A DNA stretch of 7,312 nucleotides, from assembly GCA_020249025.1 (NCBI GenBank), contig JADCGM010000221.1, positions 1 through 7,312 of the forward strand, written 5' to 3'. Positions 1 through 5,771 of this stretch are shown here, in pieces. The notes beneath the pieces were generated by a model. That model saw nothing but the letters and a program-made list of their open reading frames with translations, made no database searches and had not been told where the DNA came from. Position 1 is the stretch's first letter, and each line of letters starts with the position of its first letter. Source of the DNA: Alphaproteobacteria bacterium (lineage in GTDB: Bacteria; Pseudomonadota; Alphaproteobacteria; Sphingomonadales; Sphingomonadaceae). Made by a program: the position numbers and the translations under genes.

Positions 1-80
1 GTCACCGCCGAGACGGCGATCGGAACGTCCGACAGCGCCTGCGCGCGGCGGGTGGCGGTGACGATGATCTCGCCTTCGTC
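1..80. repeat. Direct repeat copy A (shared TBDR N-terminal coding block)
   Basis: Aligned without gaps to 2882-2961, with 78 of 80 bases identical. The first 59 bases match perfectly; the differences are at 60 (g versus a) and 75 (t versus c). On the coding (minus) strand these are GTC/GTT (Val) and GAA/GAG (Glu), so both are synonymous. The block encodes DEGEIIVTATRR through IAVSAV. The match is still perfect at window base 1, so the left end of the repeat is not visible. Confidence 0.95.
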
Positions 81-185
81 GGCGCCCGTGGCCGAGGTGG
101 CGGCGGCGGTCTGCGCCCAGGCGCCCTGCGCGCCGAGCGCGACGAACAGCGACGCAGACGCAAGCCAAGCGGTCTTCTTGTGCAT
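1..185 (-). CDS. TonB-dependent receptor, N-terminal part (runs off left edge)
   Basis: The 61 visible codons give a signal peptide and the beginning of an outer-membrane TonB-dependent receptor. Seen: start MHKKTAW, a hydrophobic stretch, then GAWA|Q, a likely signal peptidase I site after residue 24; a short Ala/Thr linker; then DEGEIIVTATRR (36-47), the TonB-box-like segment with which many sphingomonad receptors enter the plug domain, and the first plug residues (ALSDVPIAVSAV). The ATG at 185-183 is chosen because a strong Shine-Dalgarno, GGGGAG, lies 6 nt upstream (192-197). Residues 36-61 are identical to residues 42-67 of the complete receptor at 370-3084, so the two are tandem paralogues in the same direction. 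The signal peptides differ except for LASAS. By family, it would import siderophores, saccharides or other scarce ligands with TonB-ExbBD energy; the ligand cannot be told. The barrel is outside the window, so intactness is unknown. Confidence 0.9.
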   Translation of the reverse strand, partial: MHKKTAWLASASLFVALGAQGAWAQTAAATSATGADEGEIIVTATRRAQALSDVPIAVSAV

Positions 186-191
186 GATGAT

Positions 192-230
192 CTCCCCAAA
201 AAAGCATTTCGGGGTCTTTGCCGCCCCGAA
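192..230 (-). promoter_or_regulatory. Leader hairpin plus T6 directly before the SD of the partial TBDR
   Basis: On the minus strand a perfect 7-bp stem, TTCGGGG (230-224) and CCCCGAA (214-208), encloses a 9-nt loop. Four bases later comes TTTTTT (203-198) and then at once the Shine-Dalgarno GGGGAG (197-192), 6 nt before the ATG at 185. The shape is that of an intrinsic terminator, but it sits in the leader of the receptor gene, so it could be a terminator for the upstream receptor (stop at 370), an attenuator, or both. The CCCC of the 3' arm could instead pair with the GGGG of the Shine-Dalgarno, giving two exclusive pairings; that alternative is only 4 bp and weak. Function is inferred. Confidence 0.5.
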
Positions 231-298
231 TTGATCGGGAGCCTCTTCATGCAGGCGCGCAACGTCAAGCACGGCCGGCTCTGGCCACGCGACGGATT

Positions 299-317
299 CC
301 GGACTGTTGCAGTCCGG
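299..317. promoter_or_regulatory. 19-bp palindrome, possible operator or hairpin
   Basis: CCGGACTG (299-306) and CAGTCCGG (310-317) are perfect inverted arms of 8 bp around a 3-bp centre. It lies in the gap between the two tandem receptors, about 115 bp upstream of the start at 185. A TTGACG that could serve as a -35 box lies between it and that gene (minus strand, 268-263), but I find no convincing -10 partner. The site may be bound by a dimeric regulator, or form a hairpin in RNA. No regulator family can be assigned from the sequence. Confidence 0.4.
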
Positions 318-337
318 TAACATGGGGAACGGGGGAC

Positions 338-359
338 GGGAGCGGCGCCCGCCGCCCCC
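338..359 (-). terminator. GC-rich hairpin after the complete TBDR, without T-tract
   Basis: Beginning 11 bases past the stop codon (372-370), the minus strand can form a 9-bp stem, GGGGGCGGC (359-351) with GCCGCTCCC (346-338), containing one G-U pair and a 4-nt loop. An alternative longer-range pairing of ACGGGGG with CCCCCGT (361-355 and 335-329) overlaps it. No run of T follows, so this is at best an imperfect intrinsic terminator or an mRNA 3'-end stabiliser. The hairpin at 208-230 with its T6 may do the actual termination. Confidence 0.4.
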
Positions 360-369
360 GTCCGTCCGA

Positions 370-3084
370 TCAGAAGCGCGTGCGCAGCGTCACGCCGTAG
401 GTGCGCGGCTCGGCGAGGAACGCGCCGTAGAGCGCGGTCGACGAGGTCACCGGCGCGCCGTTGGCCTGCACGAGACCGACCGCGCGCTGGGTGTTCGAGC
501 CCTGCAGCGGCGCGTCGAACGACACCTGTGTGTAGTCGACGTCGAACAGGTTCTGCGCCCAGAACTCGACGGCCCACTTGCGGTCCGGTCCCTGCACGCC
601 GAGGCGCGCATTCACGACCATCACGCCCGGCTGGGTCTTCTCGACATCGAGATCCGAGCCGGTGTTGATCGCCGACTGGTAGCGGAAGTCGGCATACACG
701 AGGCCGCGCAGGCCGTTGCTGCCGGCGATCTCCGGGTTCCAGGTTGCGGCGCCGGTCACGACATGCTTGGCGGCGTTCGAGACCTGACGGCCCGGCAGCT
801 GGAACAGCGTCGGCGCCAGCGGCCGGCCGCCGAAGCCGACGAGATCGCGGCGGTACTGCGTGTCGGCGAGCGTGTAGCCGACATTGAGCGACAGGTCGTC
901 GGTCGGAAGCAGCTGCGCTTCGAGCTCGACGCCCTTCGAGACGACGCCGGCCTTGGTGTTGCCGGCCGCGCATGCACCCGTCGTCGCCAGCAGATCGGCG
1001 TCCGCCCCGTTCAGGCCCGTCTTACACGCGAGGATGTTCTCGACGATGAAGTTGATCCCGTTGAACGTGTTCAGCTGGAAGTTCTTGAACTGCTGATAGA
1101 AAAGCGCCGCGTTGACGTTGATCTTGCGGCCGTCGAACTTCGCGCCGAGCTCGTAGGCGTCGACCTTCTCCGGCTCGAACTGCAGCTGCGCCAGCGACGG
1201 CGCAGCGGCGTTGAGCGCCGAGCGGTCGAGGTTGAAGCCGCCAGCCTTGTAGCCCTTCGAGAAGGACGCGTAGGTCAGCAGGTCCTCGGTCGCCTTGAAC
1301 GACAGCACGCCCGTGCCCGACCACTCGCTCTCGCTGCGCTTGCCGCCCGCCGAGGTGTTGGCAAGCGTCGCGTTGACCGGCGGGATGACGCACGGCAGCG
1401 CTGCGAGCGCCTGCAGGTTGTTGGCGAGGCCGGTCGCCGCCGGGGCCAGCGCGCCGGTGACGCCGCGCAGCCCGGCGATGCCGCCGAGCAGCTGGGCGCA
1501 GCCGGTGTTGGTATTGAGGAAGCTGGCGTTCAGCGTCTTGCGCTCGTTGGTGTAGCGCAGGCCGACGGTCAGGCTCAGACGATCGGGCACGATGTCGAAG
1601 ATGTTGTGCGTGAAGAACGCATAGTTGCGGCTCTTCTGGCGGAACACGTCCTGACCGATGCCGGTGCCGGCGAGCGTGAAGTTCGGAACGAAGGCGGTGA
1701 GCGTCGGGATCGCCGCCGCCGGCACGCCGCCCGCCGTCAGCGCACCGGTCGCGAAGGCGCGCAGGTTGTTGTAGCCCGGAAAGCCCGGCACCGAGAGACC
1801 GACGACGCCCTGGGCATAGCGGTCATAGTCCGCGCCGTACTTGAGGTTGTCGGCGAGATCGAGCGTCTCGTCGGCGTAATAGGCGCCGACGAGCCAGTCG
1901 AGCCGGTCGTCGACCGCCGTGCCCTGCAGCCGGACTTCCTGCGTGAAGGTCTTGAACTGCTGACGGAAGCCGTCGCGGTAGAGGATGTCGAGGTTGTTGT
2001 AGTCGGCATCCTGGCCGCGCAGGAACTTGTAGTCGCGGTAGGCGGTGATCGAGGTCAGGTTGGCCGCGCCGAGATCGTAGTTGATCTCGCCCGACAGACC
2101 CCAGTCGGTCACGTCCGAGCGGAAGTCGCGGCCCGGCGTGATCGCAGTGACGCGACGGAAGGTGGTGTCGTTGACGGTCGCGCCGAGCGTGCGCTGCAGC
2201 GCCGCGATCGGGTTGTTGGCGGTGATGCTGACGCCGCCGCCCGCCGCCGGGGTGACGAGACGCGCCGGCAGATAGGTCGCCGCGCAGCACTCCTCGCTGC
2301 GGTCGGCATAGTCGCCGATGAGGCGGATGGTGAGGTCGTCGTTCGGCTCGAACAGCATCTGGCCGCGGACGAGATAGCGGTCGCGGTCGTTGACCGAGCG
2401 GCCCGAGATGACGTCGCGCAGGAAGCCGTCGCGCTTCACATAGACAGCGTCGAGGCGGACGGCGGCCGCATCGTTGAGGATGCCGCCGGTGACGCTCCCC
2501 GCGGCGCGGATGAAGTCGTAGTTGCCGTAGGTGATCTCGGCCTCGCCGACGCTGTCGAACGACGGCTTGGCGGTGACGATGTTGAGCAGACCCGCCGAGG
2601 CGTTGCGGCCGAACAGCGTGCCCTGCGGACCGCGCAGAACCTCGATGCGGTCGATCGCGCCGAGCTCGGTGAGCGCGACGCCCGAGCGGTTGCGGTAGAC
2701 GCCGTCGATGAACACCGCGACCGAGCTCTCGAGGCCGGGGTTGTCGCCGACGGTGCCGATGCCGCGGATGCGCGCCACGCCCGCGCCCGCCTCGGACGAG
2801 GTCGACGACACGAGCAGCGACGGGGAGAGCTGGTTGAGCTGACGGATGTCGCTCGCGCCCGAGTTCTGGAGCGATTCAGCAGTCACCGCCGAGACGGCGA
2901 TCGGAACGTCCGACAGCGCCTGCGCGCGGCGGGTGGCGGTAACGATGATCTCGCCCTCGTCCGCGGGCGCTGCCGCATCGGCAGTCGCCGGCGCGGCGGC
3001 CGGGGCGGCCTCCTGCGCGAACGCGGTGGTCGAAACGCCCAGCAGGATCACGGACGCAGACGCAAGCAAAGTCGGCTTCAACAT
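370..3084 (-). CDS. TonB-dependent outer-membrane receptor, complete
   Basis: A 904-residue receptor of usual family length. Residues 1-23 are a signal peptide (MLKPTLLASASVILLGV, cleavage expected after TTAFA). An Ala/Pro-rich linker follows, then DEGEIIVTATRR (42-53). The plug domain spans about 55-172, with VAVFIDGVYRNRSG (122-135) and RIEVLRGPQGTLFGRNASAG (146-165). The rest is a beta-barrel that ends in LRTRF with the C-terminal Phe typical of outer-membrane proteins. Cysteines come in pairs: C266-C267, C529/C565 and C687/C705, suggesting disulfides in extracellular loops. The frame stays open upstream to about 3912, but that part is antisense to the SDR; the ATG at 3084 is chosen for the signal peptide and for GGGGAAG 9 nt upstream. 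It is a paralogue of the partial receptor at 1-185 and diverges from the SDR at 3235. By family it performs TonB/ExbBD-driven import across the outer membrane. The ligand is unknown; the SDR neighbour hints at a carbon compound rather than iron, which is inference. Confidence 0.96.
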   Translation of the reverse strand: MLKPTLLASASVILLGVSTTAFAQEAAPAAAPATADAAAPADEGEIIVTATRRAQALSDVPIAVSAVTAESLQNSGASDIRQLNQLSPSLLVSSTSSEAGAGVARIRGIGTVGDNPGLESSVAVFIDGVYRNRSGVALTELGAIDRIEVLRGPQGTLFGRNASAGLLNIVTAKPSFDSVGEAEITYGNYDFIRAAGSVTGGILNDAAAVRLDAVYVKRDGFLRDVISGRSVNDRDRYLVRGQMLFEPNDDLTIRLIGDYADRSEECCAATYLPARLVTPAAGGGVSITANNPIAALQRTLGATVNDTTFRRVTAITPGRDFRSDVTDWGLSGEINYDLGAANLTSITAYRDYKFLRGQDADYNNLDILYRDGFRQQFKTFTQEVRLQGTAVDDRLDWLVGAYYADETLDLADNLKYGADYDRYAQGVVGLSVPGFPGYNNLRAFATGALTAGGVPAAAIPTLTAFVPNFTLAGTGIGQDVFRQKSRNYAFFTHNIFDIVPDRLSLTVGLRYTNERKTLNASFLNTNTGCAQLLGGIAGLRGVTGALAPAATGLANNLQALAALPCVIPPVNATLANTSAGGKRSESEWSGTGVLSFKATEDLLTYASFSKGYKAGGFNLDRSALNAAAPSLAQLQFEPEKVDAYELGAKFDGRKINVNAALFYQQFKNFQLNTFNGINFIVENILACKTGLNGADADLLATTGACAAGNTKAGVVSKGVELEAQLLPTDDLSLNVGYTLADTQYRRDLVGFGGRPLAPTLFQLPGRQVSNAAKHVVTGAATWNPEIAGSNGLRGLVYADFRYQSAINTGSDLDVEKTQPGVMVVNARLGVQGPDRKWAVEFWAQNLFDVDYTQVSFDAPLQGSNTQRAVGLVQANGAPVTSSTALYGAFLAEPRTYGVTLRTRF
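2882..2961. repeat. Direct repeat copy B (shared TBDR N-terminal coding block)
   Basis: Partner of the block at 1-80, 78/80 identical, inside the complete receptor gene. Beyond 2961 the two genes diverge sharply in the linker. A second short match, GACGCAGACGCAAGC, is found at 151-165 and 3053-3067 in the signal-peptide region (LASAS), at a different distance from the start codon, so the linkers differ by insertions or deletions. Confidence 0.95.
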
Positions 3085-3234
3085 GCGAAGAAACTTCCCC
3101 AATGGATTGAAAGCAGAGTTGTTTGGAACGGCGCACATCGGGATGGATGCGCAGCGATGCAACCGCGGATGGCGTTGCATCGCCAACTCCGGCCGCGCAT
3201 GTTGCCGGAAGACAACAGATGGGGAGCAGAGCAG
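3085..3234. promoter_or_regulatory. Divergent TBDR/SDR intergenic region
   Basis: These 150 bp must hold the promoters of both the receptor (minus) and the SDR (plus). Both genes have good Shine-Dalgarno sequences inside it: GGGGAAG for the receptor and GGGGAG (3221-3226) for the SDR. No strong consensus promoter is seen. A weak SDR candidate is TTGCAT (3175-3180), 17 bp, then CATGTT (3198-3203), giving a start near 3210. The mirror-image TTGCAT facing the receptor (minus 3162-3157) is followed at 17 bp by only GATGTG. These -35-like boxes are the outward-facing halves of the inverted repeat at 3154-3183. Confidence 0.5.
3154..3183. promoter_or_regulatory. Perfect 10-bp inverted repeat, likely operator
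   Basis: GCGATGCAAC (3154-3163) and GTTGCATCGC (3174-3183) are exact inverted complements separated by 10 bp, so half-site centres are 20 bp apart, about two helical turns, as expected for a dimeric regulator bound on one face of DNA. It lies near the middle of the divergent receptor/SDR region, 70 bp from the receptor start and 51 bp from the SDR start, and each arm contains an outward-facing TTGCAT. This suggests one regulator controlling both genes. The regulator gene is not in the window and its family is not assigned. Confidence 0.6.
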
Positions 3235-4023
3235 ATGGCGGACGGACAGCGGCTGGCGGGCAAGATCGCGCTGGTGACGGGGGCGGCGCAGGGTCTGGGC
3301 CTGGCGATGGCGCAGATGTTCGTGCGCCACGGCGCGAAGGTGCTGCTGACCGACATCAACGAGGCGGGCGTCAGGGCGCGCGCCGCAGAACTGGGCGCCG
3401 CCGCCGCCGCGCTGCGCCATGACGTCACCTCGCAGGCCGACTGGATCGCCGCGGTCGCTGAGGCCGAAGCGCGCTTCGGCGGGCTGCACGTCCTCGTCAA
3501 CAACGCCGGCATCGGCACGATGGGTTCGGTCGAGGATTCGAGCTTCGAGGACTGGCGGCGCACGCACGCCATCGACCTCGACAGCGTCTTTCTCGGCTGC
3601 AAGCTGGCGCTGCCGCTGATGGCGAAAAGCTGCGCCGGCGACGGGCCGCGCGGCTCGATCGTCAACATCTCCTCGATCGCCGGCGTCATCGCGGGCGCGA
3701 ACATGGCCGCCTACAATTCGGCGAAGGCGGGCGTGCGCCATCTGTCGAAGTCGGTGGCGCTGCACTGCGCCCGCGCCGGCTACCGGATCACCTGCAACTC
3801 GATCCATCCGGTGTTCATCGACACCCCGATCCTCGACGGCATCGTCGCGGCCGGCGGCGGCTCGCGGGAGGCGGGCGTCGCCAAGCTCGGCCGCCAGATC
3901 CCGATCGGCCATGTCGGGGAGCCCGACGACGTCGCCTATGCCGCGCTCTACCTCGCCTCCGACGAGGCGAAGTTCGTCACCGGCTCCGAACTCTATGTCG
4001 ACGGCGGCATCTCGGCGATGTGA
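3235..4023 (+). CDS. Short-chain dehydrogenase/reductase (SDR, classical type)
   Basis: A 262-residue cytosolic NAD(P)-dependent oxidoreductase with a single Rossmann fold, the usual length for classical SDRs. Seen: the nucleotide-binding TGAAQGLG (15-22); D40 at the end of beta-2, which by family rule favours NAD(H); NNAG (89-92); the catalytic S147, Y160 and K164 (YNSAK); and the C-terminal ELYVDGG. Two deviations: the position that is Asn in the usual catalytic tetrad reads Asp (IDLDSVFLG, D114), and the usual PG after the sixth strand is PV (HPVFIDTP, V193). The ATG at 3235 is chosen because GGGGAG lies 8 nt upstream and the protein then starts in normal SDR fashion; the frame is open far upstream only because it is antisense to the receptor gene. 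It diverges from the TBDR and converges on radC with a 9-bp gap. The substrate, probably a secondary alcohol or ketone, is not identifiable; steroid or cyclic alcohol dehydrogenases are possible relatives. Confidence 0.95.
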   Translation: MADGQRLAGKIALVTGAAQGLGLAMAQMFVRHGAKVLLTDINEAGVRARAAELGAAAAALRHDVTSQADWIAAVAEAEARFGGLHVLVNNAGIGTMGSVEDSSFEDWRRTHAIDLDSVFLGCKLALPLMAKSCAGDGPRGSIVNISSIAGVIAGANMAAYNSAKAGVRHLSKSVALHCARAGYRITCNSIHPVFIDTPILDGIVAAGGGSREAGVAKLGRQIPIGHVGEPDDVAYAALYLASDEAKFVTGSELYVDGGISAM

Positions 4024-4032
4024 AGCCCGCGC

Positions 4033-4758
4033 CTAGCGCAGGAAGCCGAGCGCCTTGAAGCTGGCATGGCCACTGTCGGAAATCACGATGTGGTCGTGGA
4101 CGGTGATCCCGAGATGCCGTCCCGCCTCCACCACCAGATCGGTCATCGCGATGTCGTCCCGGCTGGGACGTGGATCGCCGGACGGGTGGTTGTGGACGAG
4201 GATGAGGGCGGTCGCGTTGAGTTCGAGCGCGCGGCGGATGATCTCGCGCACGAACACCGGCGTATGGTCGACCGTCCCCTCGGAGGCGGTCTCGGCGCGG
4301 ATCAGCGTATTGCGCGCGTTGAGGAACAGCACCTGAAACGCTTCCGTGGCGCGGTGCGCCATGTCGGCGTGGAGATAGTCGAGCACCGCCTGCCAGCTCG
4401 ACAGCACCGGGCGGCCGGTGACGTTGGCGCGGAGCGAGCGGACGGCGGCGGCGTGAACGAATTTGAGCGCCGCAATCCCGGTCTCGCCGAGGCCCGGCAC
4501 CCGCGACAGTTCGGCGGGCGACGCGGCGAGCAGGCCGGGCAGCCCGCCGAATTCGGTGATGAGCTGCTTGGCGAGCGGCTTGGTGTGCCGCCGCGGGGTG
4601 ACGAGGCTCAGCACATACTCGACGAGCTCGTAATCGTGGAAGGCGTCGGCGCCGCCCTCCATCATCCGCGCCCGCATCCGCGCCCGGTGACCGACGCGAT
4701 GATCCGGAGACCCGAGCGGGCCGTCGTCGAAGCCGAGCGGGGGGCGATCGGAGAACAT
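4033..4758 (-). CDS. radC: RadC-family JAMM/MPN+ protein
   Basis: A 241-residue protein of normal RadC length. Residues about 20-100 form the UPF0758 N-terminal region: GHRARM, the conserved DYELVEYVL (42-50), KPLAKQL, and a helix-hairpin-helix-like segment VPGLGETGIAALK (87-99). The C-terminal part is the RadC metalloprotease-like domain: VREI (170-173, with E172 as the probable conserved acid), then HNHPSGDPRPSRDD, in which H189, H191 and D202 match the JAMM zinc ligands (HxHx7SxxD). All expected ligands are present. Historically annotated as DNA repair protein, but the molecular role of RadC is unsettled; the E. coli repair phenotype was later ascribed to recG. The ATG at 4758 is needed to keep the conserved GHRARM segment, but no Shine-Dalgarno is visible and a hairpin (4763-4783) occupies that space. 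It lies 98 bp downstream of map on the same strand, a neighbourhood I recall as common in sphingomonads. Confidence 0.93.
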   Translation of the reverse strand: MFSDRPPLGFDDGPLGSPDHRVGHRARMRARMMEGGADAFHDYELVEYVLSLVTPRRHTKPLAKQLITEFGGLPGLLAASPAELSRVPGLGETGIAALKFVHAAAVRSLRANVTGRPVLSSWQAVLDYLHADMAHRATEAFQVLFLNARNTLIRAETASEGTVDHTPVFVREIIRRALELNATALILVHNHPSGDPRPSRDDIAMTDLVVEAGRHLGITVHDHIVISDSGHASFKALGFLR

Positions 4759-4762
4759 CGAG

Positions 4763-4783
4763 CGGAGCCTAAGCTCGGCTCCG
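4763..4783 (-). promoter_or_regulatory. Hairpin immediately upstream of the radC start
   Basis: On the minus strand CGGAGCC (4783-4777) and GGCTCCG (4769-4763) form a perfect 7-bp stem with a 7-nt loop, ending 4 bases before the radC ATG (4758). It covers the place where a Shine-Dalgarno would be, and none is seen. It could lower translation, be opened by a ribosome or factor, or be chance in GC-rich DNA. Confidence 0.35.
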
Positions 4784-4823
4784 GGACACTGGCTACCCGG
4801 CCAATCGGGCGGGATTGCAGCGG

Positions 4824-4853
4824 GGCGCGCGGCTTACGACATCCCCGCGCGCC
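4824..4853 (-). terminator. Terminator-like hairpin after map, without T-tract
   Basis: Starting 3 bases after the map stop codon (4859-4857), the minus strand has a perfect all-GC 9-bp stem, GGCGCGCGG (4853-4845) with CCGCGCGCC (4832-4824), and a 12-nt loop. No T run follows. It may pause or partly terminate transcription before radC, or protect the map mRNA end. Its position directly at the stop codon favours a real 3'-end structure. Confidence 0.45.
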
Positions 4854-4856
4854 GGC

Positions 4857-5681
4857 TCAGAAATAGGGCGGGCGGTCGAGACCGGTCGGGCTCGCCGTGA
4901 AGATTTCGCAGCCGTCCTCGGTGATGCCGACCGAATGCTCGAACTGCGCCGACAGCGAACGGTCGCGGGTCACCGCGGTCCAGCCGTCGTCGAGCACCTT
5001 CACATCGGCGCGGCCGAGATTGATCATCGGCTCGATGGTGAAGAACATGCCGGGCTTCAGCACCACGCCGCGCCCGGGCCGGCCGACATGGACGACGTTG
5101 GGCGCATCGTGGAACACGCGCCCGAGGCCATGGCCGCAGAAATCGCGCACCACCGAGCAGCGCTGCGCTTCCGCATAGCTCTGGATGGCATGGCCGACGT
5201 CGCCGAGCGTGGCGCCCGGCTTCGCCGCGGCGATGCCGCGCATCAGGCATTCATAGGTCACGTCGACGAGCCGCTTCGCCTTCACGCCGACATCGCCGAC
5301 CGTGAACATGCGGCTGGTGTCGCCATGCCAGCCGTCGACGACGACGGTGACGTCAATGTTGGCGATGTCGCCGGCCTGCAGCTTCCGGCTGCCCGGGATG
5401 CCGTGGCAGACGACATGGTTCACCGAGATGCACAGCGAATGGCTGTAGCCGCGGTAGAAGATCGTCGCCGGCACCGCGCCGCGGGCTTTCACGAAATCAT
5501 AGGCGAGGCGATCGAGCTCGATCGTCGTCACGCCCGGCACGACATGGGGCGCGAGCATGTCGAGGACTTCGGCCGCCAGCCGCCCGGCTTTCCGCATCCC
5601 CGCGAACCCCTCTGGCCCGTGGAGCTTGATGGCGGAGGTCGGCTCGGCCTCCTCGATGTCGAGTACGTCGATGTAGGACAT
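4857..5681 (-). CDS. map: Type I methionine aminopeptidase
   Basis: A 274-residue cytosolic metallopeptidase that removes the initiator Met from new proteins whose second residue is small. The fold is a pita-bread M24 peptidase. All five metal ligands are visible: D110 and D121 (NIDVT...DGWHGDTSRM), H184 (CGHGLGR), E217 (FFTIEPM) and E248 (QFEHS); these are the E. coli Map ligands shifted by 13. The substrate-binding His is H93 (CHGIP). An N-terminal extension of about a dozen residues before IKLHGPEGFAGMRKAG is usual for sphingomonad copies. I chose the ATG at 5681 (MSYIDVLD); in-frame ATGs at 5702 and 5720 would add MAYGFVI and MAFAAR, which do not resemble the family. No start has a strong Shine-Dalgarno; GGGTTTG before 5681 is weak. 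It lies 90 bp after the GST-like gene and 98 bp before radC, all on the minus strand, so co-transcription is possible. Normally essential when it is the only map. Confidence 0.96.
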   Translation of the reverse strand: MSYIDVLDIEEAEPTSAIKLHGPEGFAGMRKAGRLAAEVLDMLAPHVVPGVTTIELDRLAYDFVKARGAVPATIFYRGYSHSLCISVNHVVCHGIPGSRKLQAGDIANIDVTVVVDGWHGDTSRMFTVGDVGVKAKRLVDVTYECLMRGIAAAKPGATLGDVGHAIQSYAEAQRCSVVRDFCGHGLGRVFHDAPNVVHVGRPGRGVVLKPGMFFTIEPMINLGRADVKVLDDGWTAVTRDRSLSAQFEHSVGITEDGCEIFTASPTGLDRPPYF

Positions 5682-5771
5682 GATCACAAACCCATACGCC
5701 ATGCGCGCGGCAAAGGCCACGCGGGGGCGATATGGGGTCGCAGGCGCCGCCGGTCCACCCGGCGCGGGGCG
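5682..5771. other. Intergenic gap between GST-like gene and map
   Basis: The 90 bp contain a short inverted repeat, CGCCGG (5748-5753) and CCGGCG (5759-5764), with a 5-nt loop and no T-tract, which might be a weak terminator of the GST-like gene. On the minus strand TTGCCG lies about 17 bp before TTTGTG ahead of map, but the -10 match is poor, so I make no promoter call. Confidence 0.35.

Noticed and set aside
1..2961. 80-bp repeats as ends of a mobile element or attachment sites
   Set aside because: Both copies are in-frame coding sequence at the same place of two paralogous receptors; there is no transposase, integrase or terminal inverted repeat, so paralogy explains them.
307..3234. A very long open plus-strand frame antisense to the complete TBDR, continuous with the SDR (over 1200 codons in total)
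   Set aside because: The translation is Arg/Val/Ala/Glu-rich without any domain, and it is in the phase that high-GC genes leave open on the opposite strand. Only the part from 3235 has SDR motifs and a Shine-Dalgarno.
3085..3912. Upstream in-frame extension of the TBDR reading frame (about 276 extra codons)
   Set aside because: It is antisense to the SDR, has no recognisable domain, and would bury the clear signal peptide that begins at 3084.
4066..4866. 266-codon plus-strand frame opposite radC
   Set aside because: The opposite strand carries a full RadC with complete JAMM ligands; this frame has no motif.
5682..5720. N-terminally extended start for map (ATG at 5720 or 5702)
   Set aside because: The added residues are unlike the family and no Shine-Dalgarno supports them; the ATG at 5681 gives the usual N-terminus.
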